Part shown: one piece after another, positions 31,880 to 43,199 of the stretch
How positions within the stretch are numbered: position 1 is the stretch's first letter
Layout: each line of letters opens with the position of its first letter
From: Micrasema longulum
Lineage: Eukaryota; Arthropoda; Insecta; Trichoptera; Brachycentridae
Direction of reading: 5' to 3'
Length of the DNA stretch: 64,000 nucleotides
Assembly (NCBI GenBank): GCA_022494885.1
Contig: JAGVSM010001697.1
Span: 62,001 to 126,000, forward strand
Made by a program: the position numbers and the translations under genes
Notes under the pieces: model-generated
The model's database searches: none
Told to the model about the DNA's origin: nothing
What the model saw: the letters and a program-made list of their open reading frames with translations, nothing else

Positions 31880-33540
31880 TATAAATATAATAAAAATGTA
31901 ATATATAATAAATGTACAATCCATATACATATTGGTTTATTGTTTAATATACTCACATATCTTTATCACAGTTTAAATACATTTTTGCAATCAATTGATA
32001 TATTTATCTACTTAAAAAATATTAAAAATTTTATTACCTTTACAAAAATAGAAAAATATTGTATTTAGAAAGGTACCTACCTATATTATTTGTAAAAAAT
32101 ATAAAATTTGAGGACTTAAGTTTAAAATAATAAAATTTTAATTAGTTTATTTTTTGCATCTTTTTTATATTTTTAATTATATTACGCAAGTATATAACAT
32201 ACGCTGAATCTGATTTTTAAAATAAATCCCAACTTTGTTATATTGAAATCTTCAATAATCTGCATTATTATCCAATCTGAGTAAGAATTACCCGGTTTGA
32301 AGTACCTGCTTTTATTGGCCTTGTTTTGAGCAGAAGTTTCCAAGAACGGAAAACCAGACGCCGCGCCGGGCCCTTCTCTGTAATTATTCATCTGAACTTG
32401 GATAATTCAAGGTGTCACTTCGAACCAACCCAACTTGTGTGGCGCTCCCAATTTTGAATTTCGAGCAACTACGAAGTAAAGTACGCGCCATTTTGTGGAG
32501 CGTCCACACACTTCTACCTCATAATGTATTGTAGTTTGAAGTTCGCTTACTTTGAGAGGTACTGAGATTAATAATTTCTCAAACCCAGCTTGTCATTAAT
32601 ATTTTGACAGGAGTATCAAGCAACAGCAACCGCGTCTAAGTCTTAAGTCAAATAAAATGCAAGAAAATTGTACGATTCAGCCATTTTAAAATGCCGTTTT
32701 TTTTTTTCACAATCGCCCAATTAAAAAAAAAAGTAAACATGAGTCCGATAAAAACCAAAATTTAAAGGTATTTTTGTTAAAAAATAGACTCAATAGTTTT
32801 ATGTAACCAAAATATAATTACTCCTTTAATGGCAAATTACGCATCCTAAAATTTAGACAAAACTTTGAAACATTGATTATCATAGAAAAAGAATCGAAGG
32901 AAAATTGTTTTAATGATTTCATTTCAGATGACAAATTGGACAAACAAACTGCAGATTTTTACAAATGTTTATTTCTGAAAAGAAAAACAATCATTGTCAT
33001 TCATATGAATTTAGTGGTATTTTATTTAATTTTACCTTAATGTGTGCCTTTAATTATCAATTTAAAAATTAAAACATAAAAACCAATTGAAATATTTTAT
33101 AATTGATACCCTTTTTTTAGGAAAAGCATGTTTTCAATTTTTTTGAAGTAGAATGTTTGAGTTGTAAGTTTTTAAATACTATGGTACGTTTTTAGAAAAA
33201 TATAAATGATCATATCAGCCCTCGAATGACGTTAAAATTTTGCTAAAAAGATGAGATGAAGAATACGAATATATGAATATACTTACATGAATTGGTTTCC
33301 TTGTAGCTGTAAATATGTTTTTGATATTGGTTGTAAGGGTTAGTAAGTTAAGATGAGTGTGTAAGTGTGTGAGAGTATACATCAACCAACAGGGGTAGCA
33401 GAAAATGTACAAATGGTCTTAGTTCTACTAATTTAAGTATTTATTTTTCATTTTCCTAATAAGGAATTTAACTCCAAATTCCGATCGCAATAAAAAAATA
33501 TTTAGATTGCGAAAGTATTTGTTTTCACCGTAATACCAAC
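31880..33540. other. AT-rich stretch with one weak exon-like piece
   Basis: Very AT-rich at 31870-32200 and 32690-33200. A GC-richer patch lies at 32300-32540. In it, on minus, 32306-32391 has an AG before ATG, 28 codons (within them FPFLETSAQNKAN) and a weak donor CAG then GTACTT. Support is poor. Confidence 0.25.
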
Positions 33541-33556
33541 AACGGTCTCCCATTTG

Positions 33557-33640
33557 TCGAGGACTAAAGTCGATTAGTCGAGGACTTTAGTTGATTATTC
33601 GAGGACCTCAGTTGATCGGCCGAGGATTTCAGTCGATTAG
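33557..33640 (+). repeat. 21-bp minisatellite, four copies
   Basis: Four consecutive 21-bp units start TCGAGGACT, TCGAGGACT, TCGAGGACC and CCGAGGATT (33557, 33578, 33599, 33620). Each ends with GATTAG or a close variant. The first unit contains the dyad GACTAAAGTC. Confidence 0.95.
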
Positions 33641-33649
33641 TTAAGATTT

Positions 33650-34250
33650 TAATATACTGTTAACTTAAATCAACCTGATATTTAATGTCTATTCAGCGAT
33701 ATCAATTCTTATCATAAAATATTGTATTAACTTATTTTCTTGTCAAAATTACTGGGTGTTAAACTCAGTTAAAAGAGCTCGGTTTTAGCAAACAATAAAG
33801 ATGAAATAAGCTGCGTATGACACGGGTTTTTTTTTATTCCTTAAGTTTTCAATTTGTGAAAAGCTTATTGAGCATAAAAAAATAAAAGTAGAATAGTATA
33901 AATGAAATTTTCAATAACAATTTTTATTTTAGAATCCCATTGCTTTATTGAAACGAATTCCATTATATGTATATTTTTCAATAGATGCATTGGAAAACAT
34001 TCTTTTGTCTGGCTGGTAATTCGCCCTCTGCCGATTCAACGAAGTGGGTTATTTTTTCACGTCAGATACAAACTAGTTAAACATACTTCTATTGACCGTA
34101 GCATGTTCATTATTTTCTCATATATGGCGTGGGTCCTTTATGTAGTACGTCATTGGGAGTATAATACCTATAGAACGTTAGTTCAATATATTTTTTTGTT
34201 CGCATCTTAACAAAAAAAATATTGTGTAGTCTATTTCCAAAACCCCCTAT
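33650..34250. other. AT-rich stretch without features
   Basis: A 102-codon plus frame (33902-34210) has no recognisable domain and AT-driven composition; not called as a gene. Confidence 0.35.
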
Positions 34251-34256
34251 CCTCAC

Positions 34257-34655
<399 letters not shown>

Positions 34656-34714
34656 TTAGGTGATATATATATTTATATTTATTTTTTTGATTTAGATCAA
34701 TAGTATCACCAGAT

Positions 34715-34870
34715 TATCATAACCACCATATTCATCATCAAAAAAATATTCACAATACTTAAAGCATTTTATACCCACATCCTATGATGCATAGAGCAAT
34801 GCATTAGGATTTGCAACACTGCATTCAGCGTATCTTTGTTACGTGGATTTTTTACATGATCTACAAACCG
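34715..34870 (-). repeat. SINE-C 3' end
   Basis: On minus, AATCCTAATGCATTGCTC, ATGCATCATAGGATG and a GATGATGAA tail match the 3' part of SINE-C (TGCAGTGCCCTATGC...ATGATG). Confidence 0.5.
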
Positions 34871-34879
34871 TTTTTCAAG

Positions 34880-35685
34880 CTAGGTAACATTAAATGTTGA
34901 GTATCAGAACTCGAACCTGTATAAACATTTATTGATACAGGTTAGAACTAATGTGAAGTAAATTGCAATGAGAGCACCAAAAGGTTAGGTAAGATTAATC
35001 AAAACAAAAAATGGCTTGGTGGGATATTAGTTTTAGTAAAAATATAACAAATGATTTTTTTTTTTAATTGTATAAATATATAATTATACTATTTAAATAA
35101 ATAAAATAAAAACAAAATAAGATACTGTCTTTGATTAGACCAAAAAACGCGCATCTAGAAAACCTACTTAATTATTCCGAGATTATTAAATAATGACAAC
35201 CAATAAATATCATATGGTTTGATTTGTATTATTTAGAACAAACAGATAGTTAACCATACACAATAAAAATAAATACATAAAAAGTGAATCTGAATATGTT
35301 TTTATAGTGATTATTCTTGAAAAAAACTCAAATCATAAAAATAAATTGCCAAACTTGTAATAAATTTAAAAAATAACATAATCAGCAAAGAATGCCGCCT
35401 TTCTAGTAAGGTGCTGAAATGTAAAATATGTTCAGTAAACAAAACTTTCAGGGGAAATCTCATAATGATAAAAAACCTGAAAGTTGAAAGTCATTTGTTT
35501 TTAGTAATGGAATTTTAATGAGGTCTTGATGTGACTTGGGAGTCAGTTAATAGTCTTCTAGGAGAAAAACTTTGTACATCGAGTTAAAACTTTTTTTATG
35601 ACTTTGCTCATTTTTCAGTCCTGAACTGTTGATGTCTCTATTAATCGCACTTATAAATTGTCAGATAAACATGAAAATTATTAAA
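34880..35685. other. AT-rich stretch without features
   Basis: Nothing supported. Confidence 0.5.
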
Positions 35686-35689
35686 ATTT

Positions 35690-36045
35690 ATTTCAACAGA
35701 GAGGGAAAAATTTTTGAAAGGAATATGGAAGTCTAGACATTTTACAGGGCTTATGATATCATTAGTTTAAGTGGCCACTTTACACACTGTTAACAACATT
35801 CACCATTCTACTTTTAGGGTTTGAGACATCCACATTCCTCCAACTCTTCCATAATACATTTGACTTTTGTAGCGGAAGTAAAAAAGGCTGAAACCGCTAT
35901 CCGTTTGAGGGTCATCCGGCTATTAAATCTACCACCGGGCGGCACCGGTGCTGTTGCCGCTGCGGGTGGAAGTGATGCGTGTTTGATTATGTCCAAATGC
36001 TTGCAGACTGGCTGGATTTCCTCCCTAGGGAGAACCCACTTTTTT
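35690..36045 (+). repeat. Modular repeat, diverged copy with a GC-rich middle
   Basis: B (TTTCAACAGAGAGGGAAA, AGTCTAGACATTTTACAG, GTGGCCACTTTACACACTG) then C (AAAAAGGCTGAAACCGC) and A (ATGTCCAAATGC, GGATTTCCTCCCTAGGGAG) are all recognisable. Between C and A, 35900-35975 is far GC-richer than in any other copy (CACCGGGCGGCACCGGTGC). Confidence 0.65.
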
Positions 36046-36399
36046 TTTTTTTTACGTGCGACTATACTTTGTTTGATGAAACGTCAAATAAATACAAATT
36101 CATGAAACTAACCATGATGATTTTTTTATTTTATATTATTTATTATATATTAATCTGGCATATACCAATTAAATTGTAATGATTGCAATGATTCAATCTA
36201 TATCAGAAAAACTAAAAGAAACTTTATTATTCGAGTAAAAAACTCTTAAGACGCCTAAATAGGTTTGTTCGTCATATATCCATCTCATTCTAACTCACTC
36301 AAAACCATATTTCTTTCTCGTACGACATGAATGAATTTATGAAACAAATTAGCTCCAGCATTAGGCCACAGTGTTGCCATATATGAAGCAAAGTGTAGT

Positions 36400-36715
36400 C
36401 GAATGTAATAAATAATCCATCCAGAGATTACTTTCTAAGCAGAGAAAAATTAAAATACTACCCCAGGGCGAGTAAAATATTGCAGTGTTAAACCTAAATC
36501 TGTACCTATAAGACAAATATTTCACTTGATCCTGCAAGGAATCGATCAAGGTAGTAGTCAAATGTACGACCCGCTTTACTACTAGGATGATTTATCCCTA
36601 ATCAATTTTCATTTTCAAGATTTTCACTTAAGTAGCCATCGAGTCCAAAACACTCTTCCGGGGTTCTGGTTCCATTTCGCACTCATAACTGCATTCTTAA
36701 TTCGCCCAATATGAA
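36400..36715 (-). repeat. SINE-C copy
   Basis: On minus: GAACCCCGGAAGAGTG, GTTTTGGACTCGATGGC, the degenerate head at about 36540-36600 and TATAGGTACAGATTTAGG in the body. Confidence 0.6.
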
Positions 36716-37089
36716 AAAAAGTTTAACTCTTAGTCTAGCCTTGCAGACACAAACACGAATTGAACGTAGTTATGCAGAAAGCAGGAAGCCAACAATTTTG
36801 AAGAAATGAAATCTTGGTGTTATAAGGTGCAGTAAGGTCGATTCATCTTCCTTTTGACCTAACAAAGCTCAGTCAACAAAGAAAACTTACTGTAGGAATT
36901 TGGCAAGTCGCGCGGCTAACATTTGTCAGTTGTGGATTTCGACTTAATGTAAGTTAGGCAGGCCGCACAAATGAGTGTCAGGAGCCTTAAGTTTGACATG
37001 GTTGCTGTACTGTTTCGGAAAGTACAGATCTTTCCATCTACAGGTGTAGTTAACAACTGAAAATAACAATAGTAATTGAAAACAATGGA

Positions 37090-37428
37090 TGTTGCAGCAA
37101 AACTAAGGGTTCCTACTATAGAAGCTTGCAAAATCATATCCCTTCTCAACCCTGGTTTGAGTCTGCAAAATTGTCTAAAAGATTAGTATCGAACATTTGC
37201 AGGTTAAGAATGGAACACTTCTACGCTTACAGTCACTTGTTTGAAATTAACGTAGTTCAGAGTCCATGGTGTGAGTGTGGCCAAGACTTGGAAACGCCTG
37301 ACCACATACTTTTTGGCTGCCCAATAACGGAAGGACATAAGAATTATTTTAAACTTACAAACATAAATTTTCCCGTAAATGTCACTTCTCTCCTATCCTC
37401 ACTTACCCCCGAAGTGATTATAGAGTGA
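37090..37428 (+). pseudogene. LINE C-terminal module 1
   Basis: The plus frame reads NHIPSQPWFESAKLSKR, then SNICRLRMEHFYAYSHLF and SPWCECGQDLETPDHILFGC. The CRLR....H.....F motif followed by C.CG....E..DHI.F.C is the zinc-binding tail that follows the RNase H or end of Jockey/I-type LINE proteins. It stops at TAG/TGA near 37428. The upstream enzyme is not preserved. Confidence 0.75.
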
Positions 37429-37435
37429 AAATAGA

Positions 37436-37850
37436 GTGATGGTTATCACTAGAGCCTTTACAGGGCACTGCAGATTGAAAAAACACCTTGCTAAAATGAA
37501 CTTAACCAAAACTTTTGGATGCAGGTTTTGCAGAGCAGATGAGGAAACACCTATACACATTATATGTGAATGTGATGTTTTACAACATAAAAACAGCTTC
37601 ATTCTCGGGAGACCACTGGTTAAACCTGAGGATGTTAAAAAACTCTCCCCCTACCTAATAGCCTGATACTTTACGTATCTGGGCATGGAGGGGGAGGGTT
37701 AGCAAAATGTAAACTCTCACCTTCCGCCCTGTAGCCAGGCTCATTATAGACCTGGGCTTGGAGGGTGAGAACTATTCACGGGGACCCGTCACAATATATT
37801 TTTACAGGTCGCAGTGACGTCGTGACATAGCACTGATCCATACCACTAAG
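37436..37850 (+). pseudogene. LINE C-terminal module 2 and 3' UTR
   Basis: A second, different LINE ending begins 8 bases after module 1: ITRAFTGHCRLKKHLAKM, then FGCRFCRADEETPIHIIC and ECDVLQHKN, ending SPYLIA and a stop at 37664-37666. GHCRL..HL......C..C...EET..HI.C.C is typical of R1/I/LOA-like tails. The following sequence (GGGCATGGAGGGGGAGGG...CTGTAGCCAGGCTC) looks like the 3' UTR. Either two elements abut, or one chimeric or duplicated tail. Confidence 0.75.
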
Positions 37851-38094
37851 AATAAGGTCAATTCATACAAAAAATTGTCATAATAACATTCTGAAAACAG
37901 TGTCGATCACAAAAACGGTATTTTTCAATTTGCACGAAACACTCACAGCACTAGAAAAAATTTAAGGTATAGATGCTGGTGGGAAGATTAATACCTCCAA
38001 AAATCTAGTTCTCTTAAAAAGTTTAAGTGGAGAAATAAAAAAATAGTTTTACTTTATTCATTCATAAATTAATAAACACCGGTTATAAAAAAAA

Positions 38095-38490
38095 AAACAT
38101 AAGCAGCTCCCAAGAGAGTTAAATTCAGTCCCTGTCTATAAAAAAATGTACAAACTCAACGTATTGTTGATAAATCTACCGGGTCCATGAAGTAGTAAAT
38201 AATTTGAAATAAATAAAAATTTTCAGGCGTTGCCTAGTATGTAAGTGAAATAATTCAATTGGATAAATATCACCCGCATAAATAAAGGTTTCAGCTCTTT
38301 AACTTACAAACATCAACCGATGAAAAAATTTATGGAATATACATAGATGTTCAGAAATGGGTAGAATGGTGAATGTAACACAGTGTGTAGAGCGGCCACA
38401 TAAACTAGCCAATAACAAGTCATAAGCTTTATAGATGCCTAGACTTATATATTACCTTCTCTTAAATGTTCCTCATCTCTGTTATAGTAT
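38095..38490 (-). repeat. Modular repeat, A'-C'-B' copy
   Basis: AGCTCCCAAGAGAGTTAAAT then CAGGCGTTGCCTAGTATG, TTTCAGCTCTTTAACTTAC, AGTGTGTAGAGCGGCCAC, ATAAGCTTTATAGATGCC and CATCTCTGTTATAGTATG. A complete inverted unit. Confidence 0.82.
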
Positions 38491-38499
38491 GTAAAAAAA

Positions 38500-40110
38500 C
38501 ATGTACTGTCTCCAAAGTTTGAATGAGTTATTTTTCAATATTAGATCTGGCTGTTATCTGCAAAATGCACATTATTGGTTGTGTGGTCAGTCAGACTTGA
38601 AAGTGTCCAACGGCTTAAAAGATTTACGATACAAATATTGATGGATATAGAACATGACAAAGGTTGAGAAAGACACAACCAACTCTTAGTGCAAACTCTC
38701 AAACTTCTTAAACAGCTTACCTTGCTAACTATGTCGTGAGAGTGATTAAACCAGTTGTTGGTCCAACAAACATTATTTAAATACATGTTATCCTGTTATT
38801 TAATATAATAATCTATACATATATAAATTAATGCACGACAGTTTGTCCTTTATTGACTCGATAACTACCAAACCGATTGACATGCGTTTTTTTGCTAAAT
38901 AATCCTATTTTCGTGACTTGGGTTTATAAATAATAATATTTTCAATGTGTTCATAACAAAAAAAAGTAGGAGCAAATATGCGTTTTTCATCGAACTTTCA
39001 GGGTTGGATTCGACCAAATTGCATACATTGAAAAATTCGGAGGATGTTGTTTTTTTGAATGTTTAAAAAAATCTGTATTTTAACGTTTGCAGACATAAAC
39101 TATTTTTAATGGATACGAAATTTATTAATTACCTTACGATTTCGTAATTTCTGCATTTAAACTTATTTTTAATGAATGTTAAGGAATGCTTTAATAATAA
39201 ATTTTAATTGACATTTGATACATCTTTGAAAAACGGATTCTTTTACAAAATGAACCACTGTTTGTAAGTAGCTCAGAGCTTAACATTTGCAAAAAGAATT
39301 CTTTGATTTAAGATTAAATATTTTATGTTTTGGAATTCAACCATAAACAAGTACCTAAGTACCTAATAAAATTAATATTTTTTTGTTTTAGAAATAAACC
39401 ATAAACAAGTATTTAGGTACCTACCGATTTATGAAAAATCTTTTTTTTCTTTATCCGGAGAGTTTTTGCACGCTTTCATGACGCAGTCATTTTTCTTTTC
39501 TTTTGGTTTCGAATTAAATGTCAAGGTCACGTCAAAACCCAACTGGTTGTTAAAGAATGACTAAATTCGTATTGAACATGAGTTGAGTGTCATAATTTAA
39601 GAATGCTCAGAGTAAAACGCGGTCGGCCAATAACATGGAGAGATAAAACGAAAAACTAACCCTTATTACAAATACAAAAATACCTAAAAAAAAAACGTCC
39701 AAAATAAATAACGCGTATCCTTACTTACAAAAAACATTTATTTAACCAACTAATAGCAGGCGAGCCAACGTTTAGGCAGGACAACGTCTGTCAGGTCCAC
39801 TCGTTGTTTTATAAAGAATGTTTTTTTTTAACTTTATATTTATTGGAAAAAAATCTTGACAAAATAAGTATTAAAAAATCAAATGGTTGGTACGCACATA
39901 ATTAATAATAACGTTTCTACCTCTCTAATAGCGTGAAAACTCGTGTTTAGAGAGTAAAATATATTAAAATAATATAAGAAGAACGATTTAAATGTATTTA
40001 ATTGAAAGTAAATTGATAAATTTAATAAAGATTTATGTATATTTAAGTTGTTAGAAATGTCACTTTGTACCAATAACTCATTGTTTTTGGAGACGTCCGA
40101 AGAATATACT
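38500..40110. other. AT-rich stretch, one short direct repeat
   Basis: ACCATAAACAAGTA followed by a TAGGTACCT-type piece occurs twice (about 39340 and 39398). No gene or RNA supported. Confidence 0.4.
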
Positions 40111-40122
40111 AAAAATATTATT

Positions 40123-40287
40123 TTATCTGAGATAAATTATCATGTTAAATTTCTGAGATGCTAGAAGAACGTTGTGTAACATGGGTAGTAAATCGTTTTC
40201 TGATATTGCCACCACGGTTGCATCGTCTGCGTAGCATGTGATAATGACATTATCTTCCTTAGTTCTAGATTCACCAATCCCTCCATT
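40123..40287 (-). pseudogene. LINE reverse transcriptase fragment with YADD box
   Basis: A 54-codon minus frame reads NGGIGESRTKEDNVI, then CYADDATVVAISEND and LLASQKFNM. YADD (40222-40233) is the catalytic box of non-LTR reverse transcriptases, and CYADDA.LIA...DL is the R1/Jockey-like form. Stops close both ends; the rest of the enzyme is not found next to it. Confidence 0.75.
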
Positions 40288-40294
40288 TTAAAAG

Positions 40295-41220
40295 CGTTTT
40301 TATTTATTTATCTTGTTTGAGTAAGAAAAGTTTTTTTCGTTTATATATTGTTGTGATGTATTTAGTTACGAAATAACTAACAAGAAGTATTTCTTTGTTG
40401 TTCTGAATATGTTTTTTTTAAATGTAAATATTATTTAAGTCACGGATTGAGATTGTAGTAACTCCCGGAAGAGTATTCAATTGTTTTTTTAATTTGTAAA
40501 ATACTTTTATACTATGAAAGTTCAAATAAAATTTTTATAAGTTGTTTATCAGAAAAAAAACTGTTAAAAATAGCTAATGCTACTCAAAACGTATGTTACA
40601 AAAATATTATCAACAAGTAAAAACAATGACGGATAATTAATTTACAATCTACAAAATGGAATCATCTTAAGTGATTTTTCCTTCTTTGTATTCAAGTGAA
40701 AGCTTATTTTCCCTTTCGCTCTAATTAAATACCTATTTCATTAAAATTTATATGGCATTAAAATACTGGAATCTCATTTATTTAACTACCCTTTGTGACG
40801 TGTTCAATTCAATTTGATTTAAATTACTCTGTAAATGACTTTGTATTTCAAATTATGCTTCATTCAAAATTCCATTAAAAACCTACTAATTCACAAAAGC
40901 TTTTCTACTAGCTTTCTTCAGTTTTATAAAGAGAGAATAAATAAGATATGTGATGTTTGAAAAAACAGGGGGTTAATTATTTGTTATAAATATTTTTCGC
41001 ATTAAATAAAAAAGCATTCTAGATTTGTGAATACTAGTACCTACACATTTACTTTATATGTAAATTTATCTTACATATTATGTAAAAAGTAATGAAGAAG
41101 ACATAAGAAACGTCTTTTGTAAAAATCAAAGGAAATTTACCAAAAAAAACTTTTTTAATTTTCTATGCTCATTATTGAACTGAAATTTGTATTGAAACGA
41201 AAAAAATTACTTCAAATGTT
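40295..41220. other. AT-rich stretch without features
   Basis: Nothing supported. Confidence 0.5.
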
Positions 41221-41257
41221 ACAAAATAATTGTTTAAATCCATTTACCGACTTTTCT

Positions 41258-41301
41258 ATGTTTTCCAGTTTCAAGGCTTACCCGTCTCTTCGTCAGAAGA
41301 C
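41258..41301 (-). ncRNA. Degenerate hammerhead-like motif
   Basis: On minus: exact CTGACGA, AGAGACG and GGTA loop, but the returning stem II arm is AGCCTT and the cleavage triplet is GAA, so pairing and the U16.1 position are lost. GAAAC is intact. Confidence 0.45.
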
Positions 41302-41420
41302 AAATTAAGCTGTTAAATGATTCAAATAATGTACCAAAAAACAAACAAAATAACAAAGTAAAATGCAAATCCCAGTACACACATTCACTGTATAGTGGGA
41401 TTTGCATGTTAGTTAAATTG

Positions 41421-41465
41421 GTGTCCTGACAAACAGACGGGTACATCTCGAAACCCTTTAGGCAT
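41421..41465 (+). ncRNA. Degenerate hammerhead-like motif
   Basis: GTGTC, CTGACAA (one core change), CAGACG, GGTA, CATCTC, exact GAAAC, then CCTTTA where CGGTA is expected. Inactive by these changes. Confidence 0.45.
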
Positions 41466-41662
41466 ATAAGCTCTTTGCTTTTAAATTAAAGTCCTACATA
41501 CGAGGGGCGTTCAATATATTCTCAGTGTTGATATGAAGGAGTGCAACTATGAATGAATAGTTTATTACCTCGTTTTATTACACTCATTAATAGTATAAGT
41601 ACCAAGTTTCATAACAGGCAGATCATTAAACATTAAGTAGTTGTCCCCGAAACACGAGGAAA

Positions 41663-42642
41663 ATGAGTCATTTTGCAAAGTTAAACAAATTTGAGTAACG
41701 TGCCGTTATAAAATTCCTCACCAAACAAAGAAAAAATCAGAAAACCATCCTTAAAGAGATGTCAAAAGTTTACAGGGAATTTTTTTCTTCATTATCAATA
41801 GTTCAAAAGTAGGCCAGTGAATTTAAGAGGGGCAGAGACAGCATAGAAGACGACGAGCGATCCGGTCGGCCAATCGAGGCCAGTAATGAAGAAAATGTGG
41901 AGAAAATAGTAAATTTCATATTGAAGGATGCCAGAATGAAGGTGAAAAGGATAGCCGAGATTACTATCGTATTCTTTGGTACCATTTTTTCTATTTTACA
42001 CGACCGCCTACACATGTTAAAGTGAGTGCAAGATGGGTGCCGAGATTCCTAACGCCACTCCAAAATTCTCACCGCGTACAAAGCTGCAAAGGGTTTTTGG
42101 GGCTCTGTGGTGAAAATTCTAAAGAAACTATGGTCAAAATTGTTATCGGGGATGAAACCTGAGTTTATTGCTATGATCCTGATAGTAAGCAGAAATTCAT
42201 GCAGCGGCACCGAAAAGGTACAAAGCACCCAAAGGAGCTCAATGTGACACAATGCGCAGGGAAGGTCATAGCTACAGTTTTCTGGGATTCCCAGGGAATT
42301 TTGCTGATAGATTACAAGAAAAAGGGCATCAATATCACTGAAAAATACTCTAGCATTTTTATGAATAAAAGGAGGCAATCAATGAGAAAAGGGGGAGCGA
42401 AATTGACCAGAGGGGTCCATCTTTTCCACGACAATGCACCGGTGCACAAGGCCCAAGTTGCAAAGGCCACAGTTCGTGAATATAGTTTCGCAGAAATCAA
42501 TCACCCACCGTATAGTTCAGACCTGGCACCAAGTGATTTTCATCTGTTTCCAAATCTAAAGAAAGACAATCGTAGCAAACGACTTGACGACGATGACTCG
42601 TTAAAAGCAGCGAATTATGAGCATTTTGATAGCAACAATTGA
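41663..42642 (+). pseudogene. mariner (DD34D) transposase, broken
   Basis: Starting at ATG 41663 the frame reads MSHFAKLNKFE and stops; shifted frames give FKRGRDSIEDDERSGRP (end of the helix-turn-helix part), GDET followed by a TGA in place of the usual Trp codon, then a long open part from 42184 with FWDSQGILLIDY, the block LFHDNAPVHKAQVA, and HPPYSSDLAPSDFHLFP. The second and third catalytic Asp (in HDN and APSD) are 34 residues apart, which defines mariner proper. At least two stops and several frameshifts, including one near 42000-42190, make it inactive. Family members are about 340-350 residues and cut and paste at TA sites. Confidence 0.88.
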
Positions 42643-42970
42643 AATGTTATTAAAATATTTATTGTGTATGCAGACAATTGGTAGAATCCTTATTTAATTT
42701 GGCAATGTATCCAAAATAAAACAAGTTTATTGGATTATAATTCTACATTATTTTTTACAAAATTTACAAAGGGTATATTGTGACGCGTTTCGTCTTGTTA
42801 GGACATTTTCAAACAAACTAACTTCTTTATATAGTTAGTTTGTTTGAAAATTTCCTAACAAGACGAAACGCGTCACAATCCCTTGTATATTTAAAAAAAA
42901 AAAAGTAGAATTATAATCCAATAAACTCGTTTTATTTTGGATACAAAACCAAATTAAAATGTTATTAAAA
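42642..42970. mobile_element. Palindromic insertion with 14-bp target duplication
   Basis: AAATGTTATTAAAA is repeated at 42642-42655 and 42957-42970. Between them lies a near-perfect palindrome, 42696-42955, with arms of about 125 bp and an 11-base loop (TTCTTTATATA). Each arm contains CCTAACAAG and ACGAAACGCGTCACAAT facing the ends. ACGAAACGCGTC resembles the 3' half of a minimal hammerhead (GAAAC, two-base loop GC, GTC). The stretch 42656-42695 is a non-palindromic lead. The long duplication fits a retroposed insertion better than cut and paste. Confidence 0.75.
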
Positions 42971-43199
42971 GTTTACATTAGTTCTTAAGATGTGATGAAC
43001 TAACTTAATAAAGCATAAATAAATAAACCGAAATCATATTTTTTTGAGGATTTAAATAAATAAATTGCCAGAAGTAAGAAATGCATAGATATTAAGGGTA
43101 ACTATATAAAGAAATAAAAAAACAATTTTTAACTTAAGTCTTTTCCTTCATACCCATACCGAGAATATATTGAACGCAACTAGTATTTGGTTTATATTT

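Larger units (their letters stand above)
41225..41465. mobile_element. Penelope-like inverted pair, second copy
   Basis: The same head-to-head plan as 2030-2395: a minus-strand arm (tail ACTTTTCTATG..., motif 41258-41301) and a plus-strand arm (GGATTTGCATGTTAGTTAAA, motif 41421-41465) with a shorter AT-rich spacer. The mariner at 41501 starts 36 bases after the right arm. Confidence 0.6.
41501..43183 (+). mobile_element. mariner element with terminal inverted repeats and TA duplication
   Basis: The left end CGAGGGGCG then TTCAATATATTCTC (41501-41523) is mirrored at 43161-43183 (GAGAATATATTGAACGC). TA dinucleotides flank it at 41499-41500 and 43184-43185, the mariner target duplication. It carries a broken transposase gene and, near its 3' end, a later palindromic insertion (42656-42956). 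Without that insertion its length would be near the usual 1.3 kb. Confidence 0.87.

Noticed and set aside
32306..32391. Ras-family exon because of FPFLETSAQ
   Set aside because: ETSA resembles the Ras G5 box, but neighbouring residues do not fit, no other G boxes are nearby, and the splice sites are weak.
35821..36105. 94-codon plus-strand frame with a GC-rich middle
   Set aside because: It is contained in a modular repeat copy; both ends of the frame are repeat sequence.
36885..36950. Minus-strand exon ending at CCTACA then GTAAGT with LTLSRNPQLTN
   Set aside because: Only 21 open codons, no acceptor, and adjacent to a LINE relic on the other strand.
42781..42880. Intact hammerhead in the palindrome arms
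   Set aside because: The GAAAC/GC/GTC half fits, but the first core box is CTAACAA and stem II is missing, so only a relationship is claimed.
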